NCBI GenBank assembly: GCA_029891345.1 | Contig: CM057002.1 | Location: 60,316,777 to 60,380,776, forward strand | Length of the DNA stretch: 64,000 bases | Reading direction: 5' to 3' | Origin: Dryococelus australis | Lineage: Eukaryota; Arthropoda; Insecta; Phasmatodea; Phasmatidae | Shown here: positions 22,851 to 34,671 of the stretch, in pieces | Numbering within the stretch: position 1 is the stretch's first letter | Layout of the letters: each line of letters starts with the position of its first letter | Made by a program: the position numbers and the translations under genes | The notes under the pieces: generated by a model | The model's database searches: none | What the model was told of the DNA's origin: nothing | Seen by the model: only the letters and a program-made list of their open reading frames with translations

Positions 22851-23742
22851 TACTCTAAAAATTGTTTTGTATTTTTAAAAAAATCTGGAAACCCAGTTGC
22901 CAAGAAAATCCTTTGTAAAGCTACAAAGAGCTTTCTTGTAAAATCTGCAAAATATTGCCTTGTAATATAACAAATGGTAGCCTTGTATCACAACCGACAT
23001 TATTGAGAAGTGTAAATAATTTATTTTTCTAGAAAACAAATGTAATGAATTAGTAATAGAGAACAACTAAAAAAAAAATATACACATTTAATTTACAAAA
23101 AAAAAGTTACACCTCGCTGGCACGGGGAATATAACTCATACCCAATGCAGGCCCATTACTAGCCCGCACCGTTATCCACAATATCAACTTGACTTACGAT
23201 ATCAATGCTTATTTTTACTGTAAATATACGTACAACGTACAAGTACATACTAAATAATATTTAAGTTATACGGTTAAGAAGAATGGGTACATTTATTATT
23301 ATTATTATTATTTTAAGATTTCATGTGTTGAGTTAAGAGATTTGGACGCCTCTTAACAACGGAGTAATAAGAGTCGATTTAAGAGTTATGTTTAGCCAGG
23401 AAACACTAATAGATAATAAATAATTCAATCCTTATTGAACTTTTCGTTTTATTATGATTATTTGAGGTGTTTAAAGTGTTTTACGTGATTCAAAATTGCA
23501 ATACATTTCTTTTTGCACCCATAGTTTTTGCACAAACAGCTTTATACGGTTTTACGTTGTTGAGCGTCCGCCATTTTGCTGAAGCTCGTGGGTACAGCTC
23601 AGTATAGTACAAACATTTCCTAAGGTCTGTTACAAACATGGACCTTGTAGTTTTACAACAAAAATCTTTGTACTGTTACAAGCATTTGTAAAACTACAAA
23701 GAATTTCTCAGTAAAAATTACAAAAAAAAATTTTAAGAGTGT
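22851..23742. mobile_element. Family D MITE
   Basis: The left end TACTCTAAAAATTGTTTTGT and the right end ACAAAAAAAAATTTTAAGAG, then TG, are inverted repeats bordered by TA. Subterminal words CTACAAAGA and TCTTTGTA recur near both ends. About 890 bp, no transposase. The CACTCT(T)AAA start resembles family C. Confidence 0.6.
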
Positions 23743-23919
23743 ATGCTATTTTAGGCTTGATATAGCTACCCGGTTCAGGCACAATTCCTTACTTCCAAAC
23801 TAAACTGGGCAATTTAGTTACGACGTAGTTTCAGTCACGTTGCTATCTGGGATAATTACTACGCACACGATTACTTTTTACCTCTAGGTTTCCGTGCACA
23901 AATGGTAAACTGAATGGGT

Positions 23920-24187
23920 GTCGGGCCCCCGGTGCGTGGTGGTTAAACTACTCTCCTCCCACCTAGGCGAACCGGGCTCGTTTCCCGCCCGAGTATCTCC
24001 CGGATATTGAGAATCGTGCCGGACGATGCCGCTGGCCAGCGGGTTTTCTCGGGGAACTCCAGTTTCCTCCCGCGCTCTCTATCTCTCTTGCGTTCCGGCG
24101 CTGCTCCGCACGCACCTCGTTTCACCCTTATCGGCTCCCAAGACCTCGGTGTTAAGGGCCGCGCAGATATCTCCGTACCATTCTACT
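23920..24187 (+). mobile_element. SINE family S1
   Basis: The head GGTGCGTGGTGGTTAAACTA and a B-box-like GAACCGGGCTCG are followed by the full S1 body: CGTGCCGGACGATGCCGCTG, TTGCGTTCCGGCGCTGCTCC, and a TCGGCTCCCAAGACCTCG block ending GTTAAGGGCC. Three overlapping shifted frames (60-87 codons) across it are artefacts. Confidence 0.8.
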
Positions 24188-26164
24188 GAGCGTGTGTCGT
24201 TGGTTGTTATTTTGAAGGAAATTCTCAAAACTCTTGACAAATAAAAATTAATTAATGTATTTATTTTACCGCGGGCATCAGCCATGTTTGCGTTTAAATG
24301 CAAGGTGACAAAAACCTTAATTTGTTCCCTGGGAAGTTGCAATGCGTAAATGCACTTTATCTACAACTGTAGAAACACACACACACACACACACACACAT
24401 ATATTTAGAAACGGATTCAAGGAAACAAAAATAAAATTTATTTGTACGCATTACTGAATTTTTGTGCACTGCAGCCCGTCTTTGTTTGTGAATTCAAGGT
24501 TCCGAATAAGAATTAGCCTTCTTACGGTCATTCATTGGAAGACGTCTGCAGGGCTATATCGACATCCATGGTGTACATTTTGAACATGTCTTGTAGCACG
24601 TCACACACTCTGGGTAGTGTACCTATCATGTATATTCCGTCCGTCGTAGCAAGGCCACCTAGGTTTGGACGGCGATTACGTGAAAGGGAAGCTGAATAGG
24701 TCATGTGTTTAATAGCATTTTATCCTTCACATGTTACGTTATATCCATCCTTTAAGCAGTTCCCATATTCTATTTTAAACAACGTGTATAAGATGGGGAG
24801 ATAAGCAAGACGTGTGGGCGCGGCCTTGAAATACGTAATCGAACACAGTCTTACGCAAAAATGCGCCAGGTTTTGGACCAGTTTCGACCAAATAAGCCGC
24901 GGAACGTGACGACTGGACAGCAGGCAGCGCAGCGGAACTGCGCGGTAATAGCGTGAGGTAATAGGGCAGCCGTTATCTGACAGGTGGGTTCCCTGCAGGA
25001 GGCGATAAGCCGTATCAGCTTTGGGCGTACGTCGTCAGCTGATATGTCAAAGTGTGTTACTTGCTACAACACACCTTGCCAGCCATGCCACGGTAACGGT
25101 ATTTGAAGGAAACGCGCGAGTAATGGAAACGCAAAGGAAATATAGCACTAGTGTGTATAACCAAGCTATCATGTTGTTAACAGTTCATTTACTGACATAC
25201 GTAGTTTTTTACTATGATATTCAACTTTACACTACTGGACATTATAATTGCAACATAATAAGGACTCGAACTATCTAACCCAGATTTATTGGACAGAATA
25301 CCCACTATACAGAATGTTACAAGATTACTCTGTCAACTCGGTTATGATGAACAAAACATGGGGAAAGATCAGGCATATGTGGCCCCACCACGGGCGGCCG
25401 TACAGGAGCTAAAGCCGGGCCTACACAATACCCAATTTCTGCTCCCTTCTGTTATACCCATGGGCACAACAGCAGGCATAACAATTTCTATCGGCTATCA
25501 GAAGAGAAGAAAGAATGCATCAGTTTATACCCACACGTTACCTAAAGTGCTAACAGAAAATTGTAAATGGCAGGTAAAAACAACTAGCAAATGACAGACA
25601 ATCCGCAGTTGGCAGGGCTACAAATGCAATAAAATACTATATGTAAGAGCTTTGTGGTACATCTAAAAAGCACGACGACTAATTATTTTCCCTAAAGACT
25701 GTATTTATTTAAGTTTATGAGTGCAAGTACTAGGCTATTAATGTATGGAAAATAATGTTAGTAACGGCACTGCTTATGTACAAAAAACAAGGTACTATTT
25801 TCACATTTATGCACAACGGACGTTTACGCGACTAATTAAAACACTATTAAATTATTTAAAAATGTTTCTTTAAAAAACATAATAATCAATCTTGTGCTTT
25901 CCGTAATTAAACAAGTTTATAAGGTTAGGAGACTAAAAGAAGGGGGAACTATCACAATACTATTAATAAAGTTTTCGTGTGTGGGCGTTAACATCACTCC
26001 TGCTACATTAAGATTTTACACAATGCATCTGCAAGTTGTGTGTAGCACAGTGGGTTAGTGCTCGGGTTTGTTCCACAAAGCTGTTGGTGTTAGAGTTCAA
26101 ATCTCCGTATTGTAACGAAATGTTTAGTTATTTTGTGTGATACAATGTCGTCATCCTACCATGG
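24188..26164. other. Unassigned DNA with a (CA)n tract
   Basis: A (CA)n tract lies at 24376-24401. A GC-richer patch at about 24890-25020 is rich in GCGCAG words. The 85- and 101-codon frames at 25021-25594 show no motif I know. Near 26041-26110, GCACAGTGGGTTAGTGCTCG and AGTTCAAATCTCC resemble tRNA A and B boxes, so a SINE head is possible, but no body follows. Confidence 0.35.
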
Positions 26165-26385
26165 GCAACACTTTTTTCGTTGGGCGAGATATCCGGGCTA
26201 GCGCGCAGGCCAAGTGAGAAGTGTGACATGCTCATACAGACACCGTCGAAATGACGTGTGCCATGTGCAGTCGCGCATAGTCATGTTGGTACATGGCCTC
26301 AGGCTGCCCCTGAAGATATGGGACGAGAGGGTCCAACACCTCCGTGATGTAATAGTTGCAGGTCAGCATACCATACAAGGCACAG
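26165..26385 (-). pseudogene. Tc1-like transposase, C-terminal relic
   Basis: The minus-strand reading shows NYYITEVLDPLVPYLQG, then QHDYARLHMAHV, which matches the second catalytic region of Tc1 transposases (usual form QHDNARPH). After a stop and a frameshift, LLTWPAR and SPDISPNE match the region carrying the third acidic residue (usual WP-RSPDLSPIE). Resemblance then ends. The DDE endonuclease core is therefore represented but broken. It is not the missing half of the relic at 12060-12371: on the minus strand the N-terminal piece would have to lie at higher coordinates. The 74-codon frame on the plus strand is a shadow. Confidence 0.8.
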
Positions 26386-26458
26386 AACTTCTTGGCCGCT
26401 CAAGGAGAGTCAATCAGCAGCAGTGCTCCTCCCACTAGCTGGTGCCAGTAGCCTATCA

Positions 26459-26880
26459 CACCGAGAGAAATGTTTGCAAGAGCCAACAATATATTACAAA
26501 TGTATAGAGTTGATTCTGACAAATATTTGGTTGCCAGGCAGATCCCGTTTGCCCAACCAAATGGTTTGGTCAGTTCAAGTGTATAATTATTCAGTAAAAT
26601 TTTTCTAGGCATTAACTTTTAACTTGGTAAACGTTTTGGAACACTAACCTGAAATTAACTTCAATTAACTAACATATTAAAACTTACCATGCCTAGCTAA
26701 AGGTTGTCAAGGGTCATACCTGTCAGTTTGTTAGGTGAACAAAATATGTTTTGTTGCCTTTCAGATACTGCTTTGTCAACAAAATATTTTGTTAGAGGGG
26801 ACTCCTTATTTTTTTTTGGCTATATACAAACAAATAGAAATTTTGTTGGTTGAAACAAACGTCACAATGTTACGGGCGCT
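26459..26880. mobile_element. Family E element, degraded
   Basis: The left end CACCGAGAGAAATGTTTGCA resembles the family E terminus. The interior has ACAAATATTTGGTTG, CAACAAAATATTTTGTTAG and ATACAAACAAATAG words. The right end is not clear. Confidence 0.4.
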
Positions 26881-27414
26881 ACAGCGAGTCAAGCAAAATG
26901 GTTTTTTTTTTCCAGATGCGCTCGCCATGAAAGATTTAATTAAAATTCGTCACTTTTTGCAAGATGCTCTTTTTTCTGAATAAGTACGAGAAAATCCGAA
27001 GACTGCATCTTTATCCATTCGTGTTTTACGCTGTAACGGAGTGTGCATGACAGCTGGCATGAACTCACGACTAATTTTTTTTTTTTTTTCAGAATAAAGG
27101 ATACTATACGTTATTTCCCATAATACAGGAAATCATATTTCTTAGGTGTGTCTAAACGTTGCCTGTTTGCTTTATAAGTAAATGGTAACAAAGTCTTGAT
27201 TCGTGCTTAGTCAACACAAGATAATGCGAAGCACAACAGGTTCCTCACTCCACACACCGATCTGATGTCTGCTACAGCCAGGACCACGGTGGGCTTTGAA
27301 CGATGCTACCCCCAGTTATCGCAAAAGGGATTTCGTTCACAAACAAGGTCCATCTATGTTTGGAGTGCGTTCTTCTTTACTTTTCAACTAAACAATTAGA
27401 AATAAATTTTTGTG
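26881..27414. other. Unassigned DNA
   Basis: A T-run lies near 27078. Nothing else recognised. Confidence 0.35.
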
Positions 27415-27800
27415 AAAGTGCGAATTTTAAACAAATTAACAGTCTGGCAGCAAGAGAGTGTGATGTCGGTGAACATACAGTACGGTTGATATGCAAGGAA
27501 TGGAAGAGCAGTATTTCATCTAAATACTTCAAAAGCAATATTCGTGTCACCTATAGAAAAAAACTGTCGGGAAGCGAGTTAGATTTTAATGTTTTTAGCT
27601 TCCAAGAGCAGAGAAGTTTGGGTTTAATACAAGGGAGAGGGAATCCCGACAAAAATTACAACAGCTATGCGTAAGAAATTAAGTTGATTTCTTGCAGAGT
27701 GCCGATTTTTGTTATAAGAAAACAAATGACGGGTGGAAGTTTGTATTGGAAAGAAATGACCTTACAACTGCGTGGAAAGGGACGAGTTTATGCTACTATT
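27415..27800 (+). pseudogene. DDE transposase relic (IS630/Tc1-mariner-type, N-terminal part)
   Basis: A plus-strand frame reads AARECDVGEHTVRLICKEWK, a helix-turn-helix resembling the N-terminal domain of insect transposases with a DDE_3 endonuclease. An SxxxYFKSNIRVTYRKK stretch and a SELDF word follow, as in that family. After a frameshift, TAMRKKLS and, in a third frame, FCYKKTNDGWKFVLERNDLT appear; the last resembles the family's FRYKK-NDGRKFLMER motif. At least two frame changes and a stop separate the pieces, and no catalytic domain follows. The surrounding frames of 123 and 128 codons (27303-27674, 27692-28078) each hold one piece. I am fairly sure it is a transposase relic, less sure of the exact family. 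Confidence 0.6.
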
Positions 27801-28086
27801 ACAAGTTACAACACAAATATGAATTTTTTTCTTTGCTACTCCCAATATCAAGTCAATTATTAAATCTACATGTACTAAAAGCTTATCATCTAAGTGTCGC
27901 GGAGTGTTTTCACTACGAACGTAAAATCGAAGCAGTTCGTCTGCTCAAGGAGTTTCGTAATAAATGTGAACTTTTTTGTATGTATGTATGCTTTATCGGT
28001 GTCTCGTTTTATTGTACGAGAATGTGCCTCTTTATGTACATAGTTGAAATTTATATTACTACAATTCAGATTTCATGACACATGTT
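27801..28086. other. Unassigned DNA
   Basis: Continuation of an open frame without recognisable motif. Confidence 0.35.
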
Positions 28087-28328
28087 TAGAGACCTGAAGA
28101 GTTCGCGGATTAATTTTGGGACAAGTTAGAATTCAAAACATGTGTGTTTATATAACATTTGCCATCGGTCCACGCGGTGTTTGACAACTCCTGGAGAACG
28201 CTGGCCCAATTGTCGCCTTCCGCTGTGACAGCAGACAACCAATGTACAGTTGACATCGACAAATTTGTACACAAGACTGTAGAATCTAGCCTGCAGGTCA
28301 TTAAACTCGCGAATTTCTCAGGTCTCTA
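28087..28328. mobile_element. hAT-like MITE
   Basis: The ends TAGAGACCTGAAGAGTTCGC and GCGAATTTCTCAGGTCTCTA are inverted repeats. The 8-bp flanks CACATGTT and CCTATGTT agree at 6 of 8. The interior holds CCAATTGTC and CCAATGTAC boxes and matches, inverted, the copy at 35612-35804. At 242 bp it is non-coding. Confidence 0.75.
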
Positions 28329-28810
28329 CCTATGTTTTATAAAGGGACAGGTGCTTGACAAATGTGGCGACAGGGCTTGGTGCTGCTCGCTGATAGGCTG
28401 GCACGGAGCTGCCAAGAAGTTGTGCTTGGTCCAGGAAATGCGGGCTAGGCACAGGCGGGAGTGAAATCAGATGGCACTCTACACTATAACTCCCGGTGAC
28501 AAGCCGGTGTGACGGTGGGAAATGGGTATTCGACCAGGGGCGCAACGCACAACGGTTCCGCCAGACACTAGTGCGAACCGTCGTGGCGCTGCAAGCGGAA
28601 GCGGGATACGTCGGCGAAGACGAAGGCATGCCATACGACCCTCCAGGCTCGACGTCCCACCCCAAGTAGCAAACAACAAGATAACAGTTGGCCGACTGTT
28701 GGCACAGGTGGTACATGTTCTCCCAAATGGCTGTAAGTGTTTTCCTATGTGGTACACAATAAGACCACGAGAACAATGGTGACTGTTTTTGCTCGGTAAG
28801 TATTTTTGAT

Positions 28811-29365
28811 GTGGGCCATTAATCACAAAATGATTGACAGAATTTAATGTATGGCCCACAAGCAAACATCAGTGAATCACTCACTGACATATTAGAACAT
28901 GTGGAAAACATGTGGCTGATGTATGCCAAAGAGTATGAAAATAAGATCATTTTTCCATATAAAACCCTCATGTGGTAGACAGGTTCAATTCTGATAGTTT
29001 GGCATCATCATGAGGCCAATTACGGGCCACTTATCACAAAATGACTGACAGAATTTCATATGTGGCCCACAAACACCAGAGAAACACCCACAGGCATCTT
29101 AAAGTATGTAAATAATGTGTGGCTGATGTATGCGAAAGAGTATGATTATAAGATCATGTTTGCGCATAAAGCCCTCGCATGGTAGAATGGTTCATTTCTG
29201 ATAGTTGGACATCATCATGTGGGAAATTGTGGGCCATTTAACACAAAACGACTAACGAATTTCATATATGGCGCACAAGTAAATGTCTGAAATACCCACA
29301 GACATCTTAAGAGTATGTAGAGAATGTGTGGGTGATGTATGCCAAAGAGTACATGCCACCTTTAG
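28811..29365. repeat. Tandem repeat, unit ~209 bp, about 2.7 copies
   Basis: GGGCCA(C/T)T(A/T)(A/T)(T/C)CACAAAA recurs at 28813, 29024 and 29231. Each is followed by GACAGAATTT, TGGCCCACAA and TGATGTATGCCAAAGAGTA-like blocks in the same order. Copies differ by point changes and small gaps. Confidence 0.8.
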
Positions 29366-30068
29366 TTGTATGCCTACTGTTCCTTATTACTGAGGAAAAA
29401 TGATCAGCAAGCTTATGTTCCATTTATGGCATACCGACTATATGTTACTGTGTAGTAACAAATAGCATGTGCGTTTTCTATTGATTTTTTTTATTTCATG
29501 TATATATGAAGAAAAATAATCACATGACATTGCTAGTAATAGTAAAAATAGATTTTAGACCAGATACCTGCAAAGTATAACACGCAAAAATATCGTTATC
29601 TTGTATATTTAATTCTACCTTAAAATAGTCCAAAACTAAAATACTATATTTTTAAACAAGACACATAAATCACAGTATTGACTCGCGATACTAACATTGT
29701 CTATATAGCAAAGCTAATAATGCATTATGTATGTGAAGTAAGTATCCAGATTCACTTCTAAAGTCGTATATGAATACATAGTAGAGTAGTTGATAGCATA
29801 CTTAACTGTAGACTAAAGGTTTGTGAGATCGATTTCAGGTTTAGCCAAATAAATTTACTAATTATGAAATACAGCTGAAGATAACACACGTGAACACGGT
29901 ATACATAAGTTTGATTTGGGTTAGACATAATTATCTTTTGGTTTTGAACATGCCTGGCAAGCAGCGCCTATGTAGACCACAAGTGACTAATAGCTGGACC
30001 ACAAGTGGCTTACCAACTGTTGGCTAACGACATGTGGTTTACTTATTGCAGGCCAGAAGCAGAAAGCC
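29366..30068. other. Unassigned AT-rich spacer between the tandem arrays
   Basis: I see no gene or clear repeat. The last ~100 bases contain CCACAAGTG words related to the 70-bp units. Confidence 0.35.
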
Positions 30069-30278
30069 AGAAGTGGCCCGCTTGTGGTTGACTGATGGGC
30101 AACTCTTGTTTTGCCAGACATCAGTCGACAATTCATCAAGAAGTTGCCCGCTTGTGGTTGAATTATGGGCAACACTTGGTTTGCCAGACATCAGCCGACA
30201 GTACATCCAGAAGTGGCCCGCTTGTGATTAACGTACGGGGGAACTCTGGTTTTGCCAGACACCTGCTGACAGTTAAAT
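30069..30278. repeat. Tandem repeat, unit 70 bp, three copies
   Basis: AGAAGTGGCCCGCTTGTG starts at 30069, 30139 and 30209, and each copy ends with TTTGCCAGACA then CAG-CGACAG. Unit length is not a multiple of three, and frames do not run through. Confidence 0.85.
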
Positions 30279-31084
30279 ATCCATATATGTCCCACATGTA
30301 AACACATCATAACACAGTCATCATTAATCATGTGTGCCACATGCCTCTGCGGGCGCATTCCACTTCTTGAATGTCTGTGAATGCCGCATGTGGGCTGCTT
30401 GTTCACAATCAGATCTGCACACGTGGGCCAACTATATTTTGCTACTTGGGACGCACCACCCCTGGCGCATGGGTCCGTGGTGAGCAGACGGTGGCAGCCG
30501 TGGTACCCGGGCACCTGGGCGAGATACCCTGATGCTGCGCCACTTGCCTGAACTCCTAAGCGAAGGTGTTTGATGCGATTGCGCAGCCCGTAGTCGCTGT
30601 GCACACCAGACGCCAGTCCTCGCACTCGGTGGGACGGTGCTGCTAACTTCCTTCACATAGCTGAGCCCACCATTACTCGAACCACAGCACTCATATCTGC
30701 TTCATTGTAATTGCATTTCTTCCAACGCTAGGACCAACTCGGCGTTAGGATGATCCGCAGTCCCGATAGGCCACGGTGGAAACCAGTTCGTATTATTGTC
30801 GTGTTCTTCAACGCCACAAACACCGTCTATGCACAGAAACGGCGGGGAAACACGATGACCCTGCTTCTCAGCGGCTCCCCGACCAACCACTTAACAAACC
30901 GCTTATTAGTGTCGTCACTGGTGCCCGTGCTACACTACTCGGCTGAAAAACTAATCACTTCATTGTCCTACCCTGCCTTACACATTCCCTCAATGTGAGC
31001 ACCTTTAGGTGTATCCTTCTTGGTGTCTCAATTTTAATGACCAGCAGTGTATTATTATTAGTTTGACCTTTTTTTTATTCTGAG

Positions 31085-31310
31085 AAGTCTTTTCTTTGGA
31101 AACTGTTCGAACGACGTTCGCCAATCAACGCCTGTTAATCTACTCGGCAGGCATCAGCCCAGACGAAAGGATTAGTTTTGCAGCACGCAGTAGCCAATGA
31201 GACAAAATTACCTGTCCCAGAGCCTCGTGTAGCCAATCAGAGGAATGGTATGCCCACATTAAATAAACACCCGCGCCATTTCATCTCTGTGTACTAATCT
31301 ATTCTGCGAT
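31085..31310. repeat. CCAAT-rich repeat, copy 1
   Basis: Three boxes occur: CGCCAATCAA, GCCAATGAG and GCCAATCAG. They share order and flanking words (ACGCAGTAGCCAAT, CGTTCGCCAATC, GGCAGGC) with 52785-53010. A TTAAATAAAC word lies ~25 bp after the last box. It has the look of a pol II promoter region of an unidentified element. Confidence 0.5.
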
Positions 31311-31619
31311 GTAGCTACGCCGTGGTTCGTCCCACACACCGGAAGCTAAAATAAACACAAAGAGGTTCGGTGACTTTATTGTTCTTTTTATTATGGAGAT
31401 TCGTTCCTTTTCTCGTCTCTATGCACCAAGTTTCCCGTATATTTAATGCACATTTCCGTAAAAATTTCTATTTGTATGCGGGAATTTCCAGCAGCGCACG
31501 AGGCGGCGAGCCAGCGAAGAAGCGCGGGGAAGCGCTGCTGTCGCGCTGGCATTGAATCCTTGGGACTTGACTAACAGAGGAGAGGTTAGCTGTTATACTC
31601 AATTCGTTATTACTTCACA

Positions 31620-31690
31620 CATTTCCTGAAGCCCTGCCAAAGTTCAACTTTCAGGATATTCCTCCGCCTCATGCAAACGAAGCTTACCCC
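31620..31690. mobile_element. Family B fragment
   Basis: CCTGAAGCCCTGCCAAAGTT, then GGATATTCCTCCGCCTCATG and AAACGAAGCTTA, match the left part of the family B copy at 43683-44006. Confidence 0.65.
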
Positions 31691-31780
31691 AGTCTAGGAA
31701 ATTTCACCTAAGGGACAGCGCGCCGCTTTTGTGCGCACTTAGTGAAATAAAAATTTCAATAAGAGCTATTTCTTACTATA

Positions 31781-32208
31781 GACTGTTCATGGTAAAAATG
31801 AGCACTTTAAAAGGCCTTGCTTAAGATCTACTTTTATACACGATGTGTGTTCTTCCGCCTCATAAAATTAACATTGCAATGGGCTTCATCACTTTGTTCA
31901 TACGTCGGTGAAGTGGATCCGTGAAATTATTAGAAAAATAAATATTGTACAAATCGGATAACTTTTACATTTCGATGTACCTATTTAAAAAAAAAGGCAG
32001 AAAAAATCGAGCGAATTAATTTCAGTTATAACAAATGGTTGCCTAACACTTTTTATTCGACGTTAATATATGGAACTACTTTCCCCTCCATCGTTACCAG
32101 CATTACTGGGCACATGTCACTCATTGCCCCCCGTTAAGATAGATGCATGTAAGGGCAGTGACTTTTTCTAAGGTTGATTTCAAAAGTGCTCACTTTAACG
32201 TGAACAGC
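31781..32208. mobile_element. Family A MITE, long form
   Basis: Left end GACTGTTCATGGTAAAAATG, preceded by TA. Right end TTTAACGTGAACAGC. The interior is oriented like the 5070 copy. Confidence 0.75.
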
Positions 32209-32899
32209 GTTTAAGCATTACCAACTTACCAACATAACTATTTTTTCATGTTTTATACATACTAATTATAAATTAAACTTTCTGGAAAACTTTCTAAAGT
32301 GTAATGAAAGTTTTTGTTCTATATGCTGTAAAGAAATAATACTACACATCAAGCTGCAGATATAGGAATGTTTAGCAGCGCTACTATACAAAGTTGGGAA
32401 CTTCCCTATGTATTTGACTGTTTCCTGAGCAAATGTAGGAGCGCTACAATGAATGTATAGTAGGAAAACATTACCATTCCTGCTTTCTCACTAAGTGTAT
32501 ATACTGGTATGGTAAATTTCCGAATAATTTCTTAGAGTGTACCAACGAAGCTCTGCACGCGAATGTACATCGTGCAGAATTCATTAAAAAGTAGTAGGCC
32601 CTACACACTCTACCAAAATTATCAGAGCGGTAAGATGTATGTTGCATATGAAAAAAATAATGAACATATCTTGTAACACTGTTAAATATTTTGCCAGAAT
32701 TTATCTCTTTAATAATTTTAAAAAAAATCGGTCGAATATATCTTTTGTAATGAAAATTTAAGCGCATTTACATTCTGCATGCTTCAGAAAGCATTCGTTT
32801 TGTGCAAACTATCCTGAAAATAGAATAGAATGCTCTAACTCCTGATTCCGTATACCAGATCTGCCTTGCATGATATATTCTCTCGTGATATTTAGTATA
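32209..32899. other. Unassigned AT-rich DNA
   Basis: A 98-codon minus-strand frame (32471-32767) shows no motif. Nothing else recognised. Confidence 0.35.
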
Positions 32900-33144
32900 G
32901 GCTGTTCCCGGTAAAGTGAGCACGTTTTAAGGATCTTTCACCAGCTATTAGTCATTAAAAAGTATGTTGCATTGCAGACTCAGACATTACCTTCTGAGAG
33001 TGTTGAATGTATATACCGTATATATATATATAAAATCAGTCACATAGCAATGTCGATTTTAAAATGTGGCAAAAAGACAAAAATTGGCTACAAGGAAAAA
33101 TTTGGAAGGGCCTTATAAAAGTGCTCACTTTAACGCGAATAGCC
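32900..33144. mobile_element. Family A MITE, short form
   Basis: Ends GGCTGTTCCCGGTAAAGTGA and TTAACGCGAATAGCC, both bordered by TA. At 245 bp it matches the other short copies, with a TATATATATA expansion near 33020. Confidence 0.8.
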
Positions 33145-34671
33145 TATACGGGTGTGCTATCTTGTACGAATTCTGCATGAATTTCGCGTCGTGTGCAAAA
33201 CCTGCTTTACGCGTCGAGGCAATGAAGCGTATGATATGCGGGCCCATAGTTGGAACTTCCATGATTCTGGACCTCGGACATATAACATACCAGCGGTGTA
33301 GTTTCACAAGACGCCCAGATGCCTGGAGTTCCTTAGAAATAAAAAATACATTAAAAAATTGTAAATATATATTTTTTGGGTGCATCCTGTGTTAACTTTT
33401 ACCACGTATATTCCTCTGTGGCACAAAATGCCAGGCGTCGAGTCTTTGCCATCTGTATTTGTTGTGCTTCTCCCGATCCCAGAAACCCCATCACCCAGAC
33501 CAGTGTTACCAACCTAGAGACAAGCAAGTTGACTTTATATAGACCCTACTCTCGGAAATTTGGCTATAGTCTTTTTCCAAATCTGAAGGATTTGTACACT
33601 ACTATTCATAATAGAATATTAATAATTCCTACCGTTAATGTAGAGTAAATGCTTAACACTAAGTTATTAGTGACCTAGTCAGGTAGTATTACTTCGTAGA
33701 AGTAATTCAAGACTTTATCAAAACGTTGTAAACATATAGTACCTACAAAAAGTTTAAGCCCACCAGCCCATTTTCACACAATGTCTTATATGTATTAAAT
33801 GTTTGAGGCAATTAACCTGGACTAATTTTTGTTATTAGTTTTACGTAGCAGTACTTAAGATACGAAATAATGGTCAATAGTCCCTATCTCAATTTGGTTA
33901 CGATTCGACATTCAGCTACACCCATTATACTTCAAGTTATATGGCTTAAAATTAGGGTACATACAGCCTAATCCGACTACAGGTGGTAATACTGAGCCGG
34001 GCCGACCTTTAGTCTTAGTATCTACAGGTGTGTTGCGGTGAACTGGGTGAAGGATAACATACGCAGATCAGCATTTCTTCGGTCCGTTTAGAAATGCAGT
34101 ACGCCAGCGTACAAGAAGATAATGACGAACGTCCGCTTTCGAAAATTTTCCTTTGTACTGTTTTATTAAAGCAATATATAGCGTGATTGTAATGATACTA
34201 AATATTCCACTCTCTCCTAGACTTCAAGGGGCCATGTTAAGCAGCATGACGCAAGTGCCACATACGTGATTTTTAATTACTATTCGACTACGGTAAACTG
34301 CTTAGGCGTTTATAGCCCCAGCGCTCTTACGAAATGAAACGAGGGATATTACGATATAACTTATAATATGTTACCTTTCAAATATTATTAAGTTTGAGAA
34401 ACTGCATAAAATTATTCTTACGTCTGCAGCTCGGGAACAAAAAATAACAAGGAGGTAAAACGTAAAAGTCTTAATAATACAAAATCTGCAGAATAACTTT
34501 GGTGTGTTCTCTATTGCCACTAATCAAAGACTAACATTCCACACGGCAGATAACAAAAGCATTTACATGGATGTCACTATAAAATAATTTATAAAAAAAA
34601 CTGAAATCACAATCAATTGGTAAGGGAATGCCCAAAAGGTATAGAAGTCTATTTTAATTATTATATTTCGC
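33145..34671. other. Unassigned DNA
   Basis: Frames of 86-109 codons at 33066-33648 partly overlap the MITE and each other and have no recognisable domain. I see no other feature. Confidence 0.35.

Larger units (their letters stand above)
28420..30640. repeat. Large inverted-repeat region enclosing two tandem arrays
   Basis: The left part (about 28540-28790) and right part (about 30310-30640) are partly reverse complements. The clearest shared word is CCCAAGTAGCAAA, about 15-20 bases from CAGTTGGCC/TAGTTGGCC in both. Between them lie a ~209-bp tandem array and a 70-bp tandem array, both rich in TGGCCCACAAG and GGGCAAC words. It may be one fold-back or class II element of ~2.2 kb. The minus-strand frames of 148, 128 and 144 codons in the arms overlap in different frames and show no known domain. 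Confidence 0.4.
30641..31780. other. Unassigned DNA with two short repeat fragments
   Basis: It contains the CCAAT-rich repeat at 31085-31310 and a family B fragment at 31620-31690. An 82-codon frame at 30750-30998 has no known motif. Confidence 0.35.

Noticed and set aside
26214..26438. 74-codon plus-strand frame
   Set aside because: Shadow of the Tc1 relic on the minus strand.
28330..28865. Overlapping minus-strand frames of 148 and 128 codons
   Set aside because: GC-rich arm of an inverted-repeat region; two frames overlap out of register and neither resembles a protein I know.
28811..29365. CRISPR-like or gene-family array
   Set aside because: Whole units repeat, with no unique spacers and no conserved frame.
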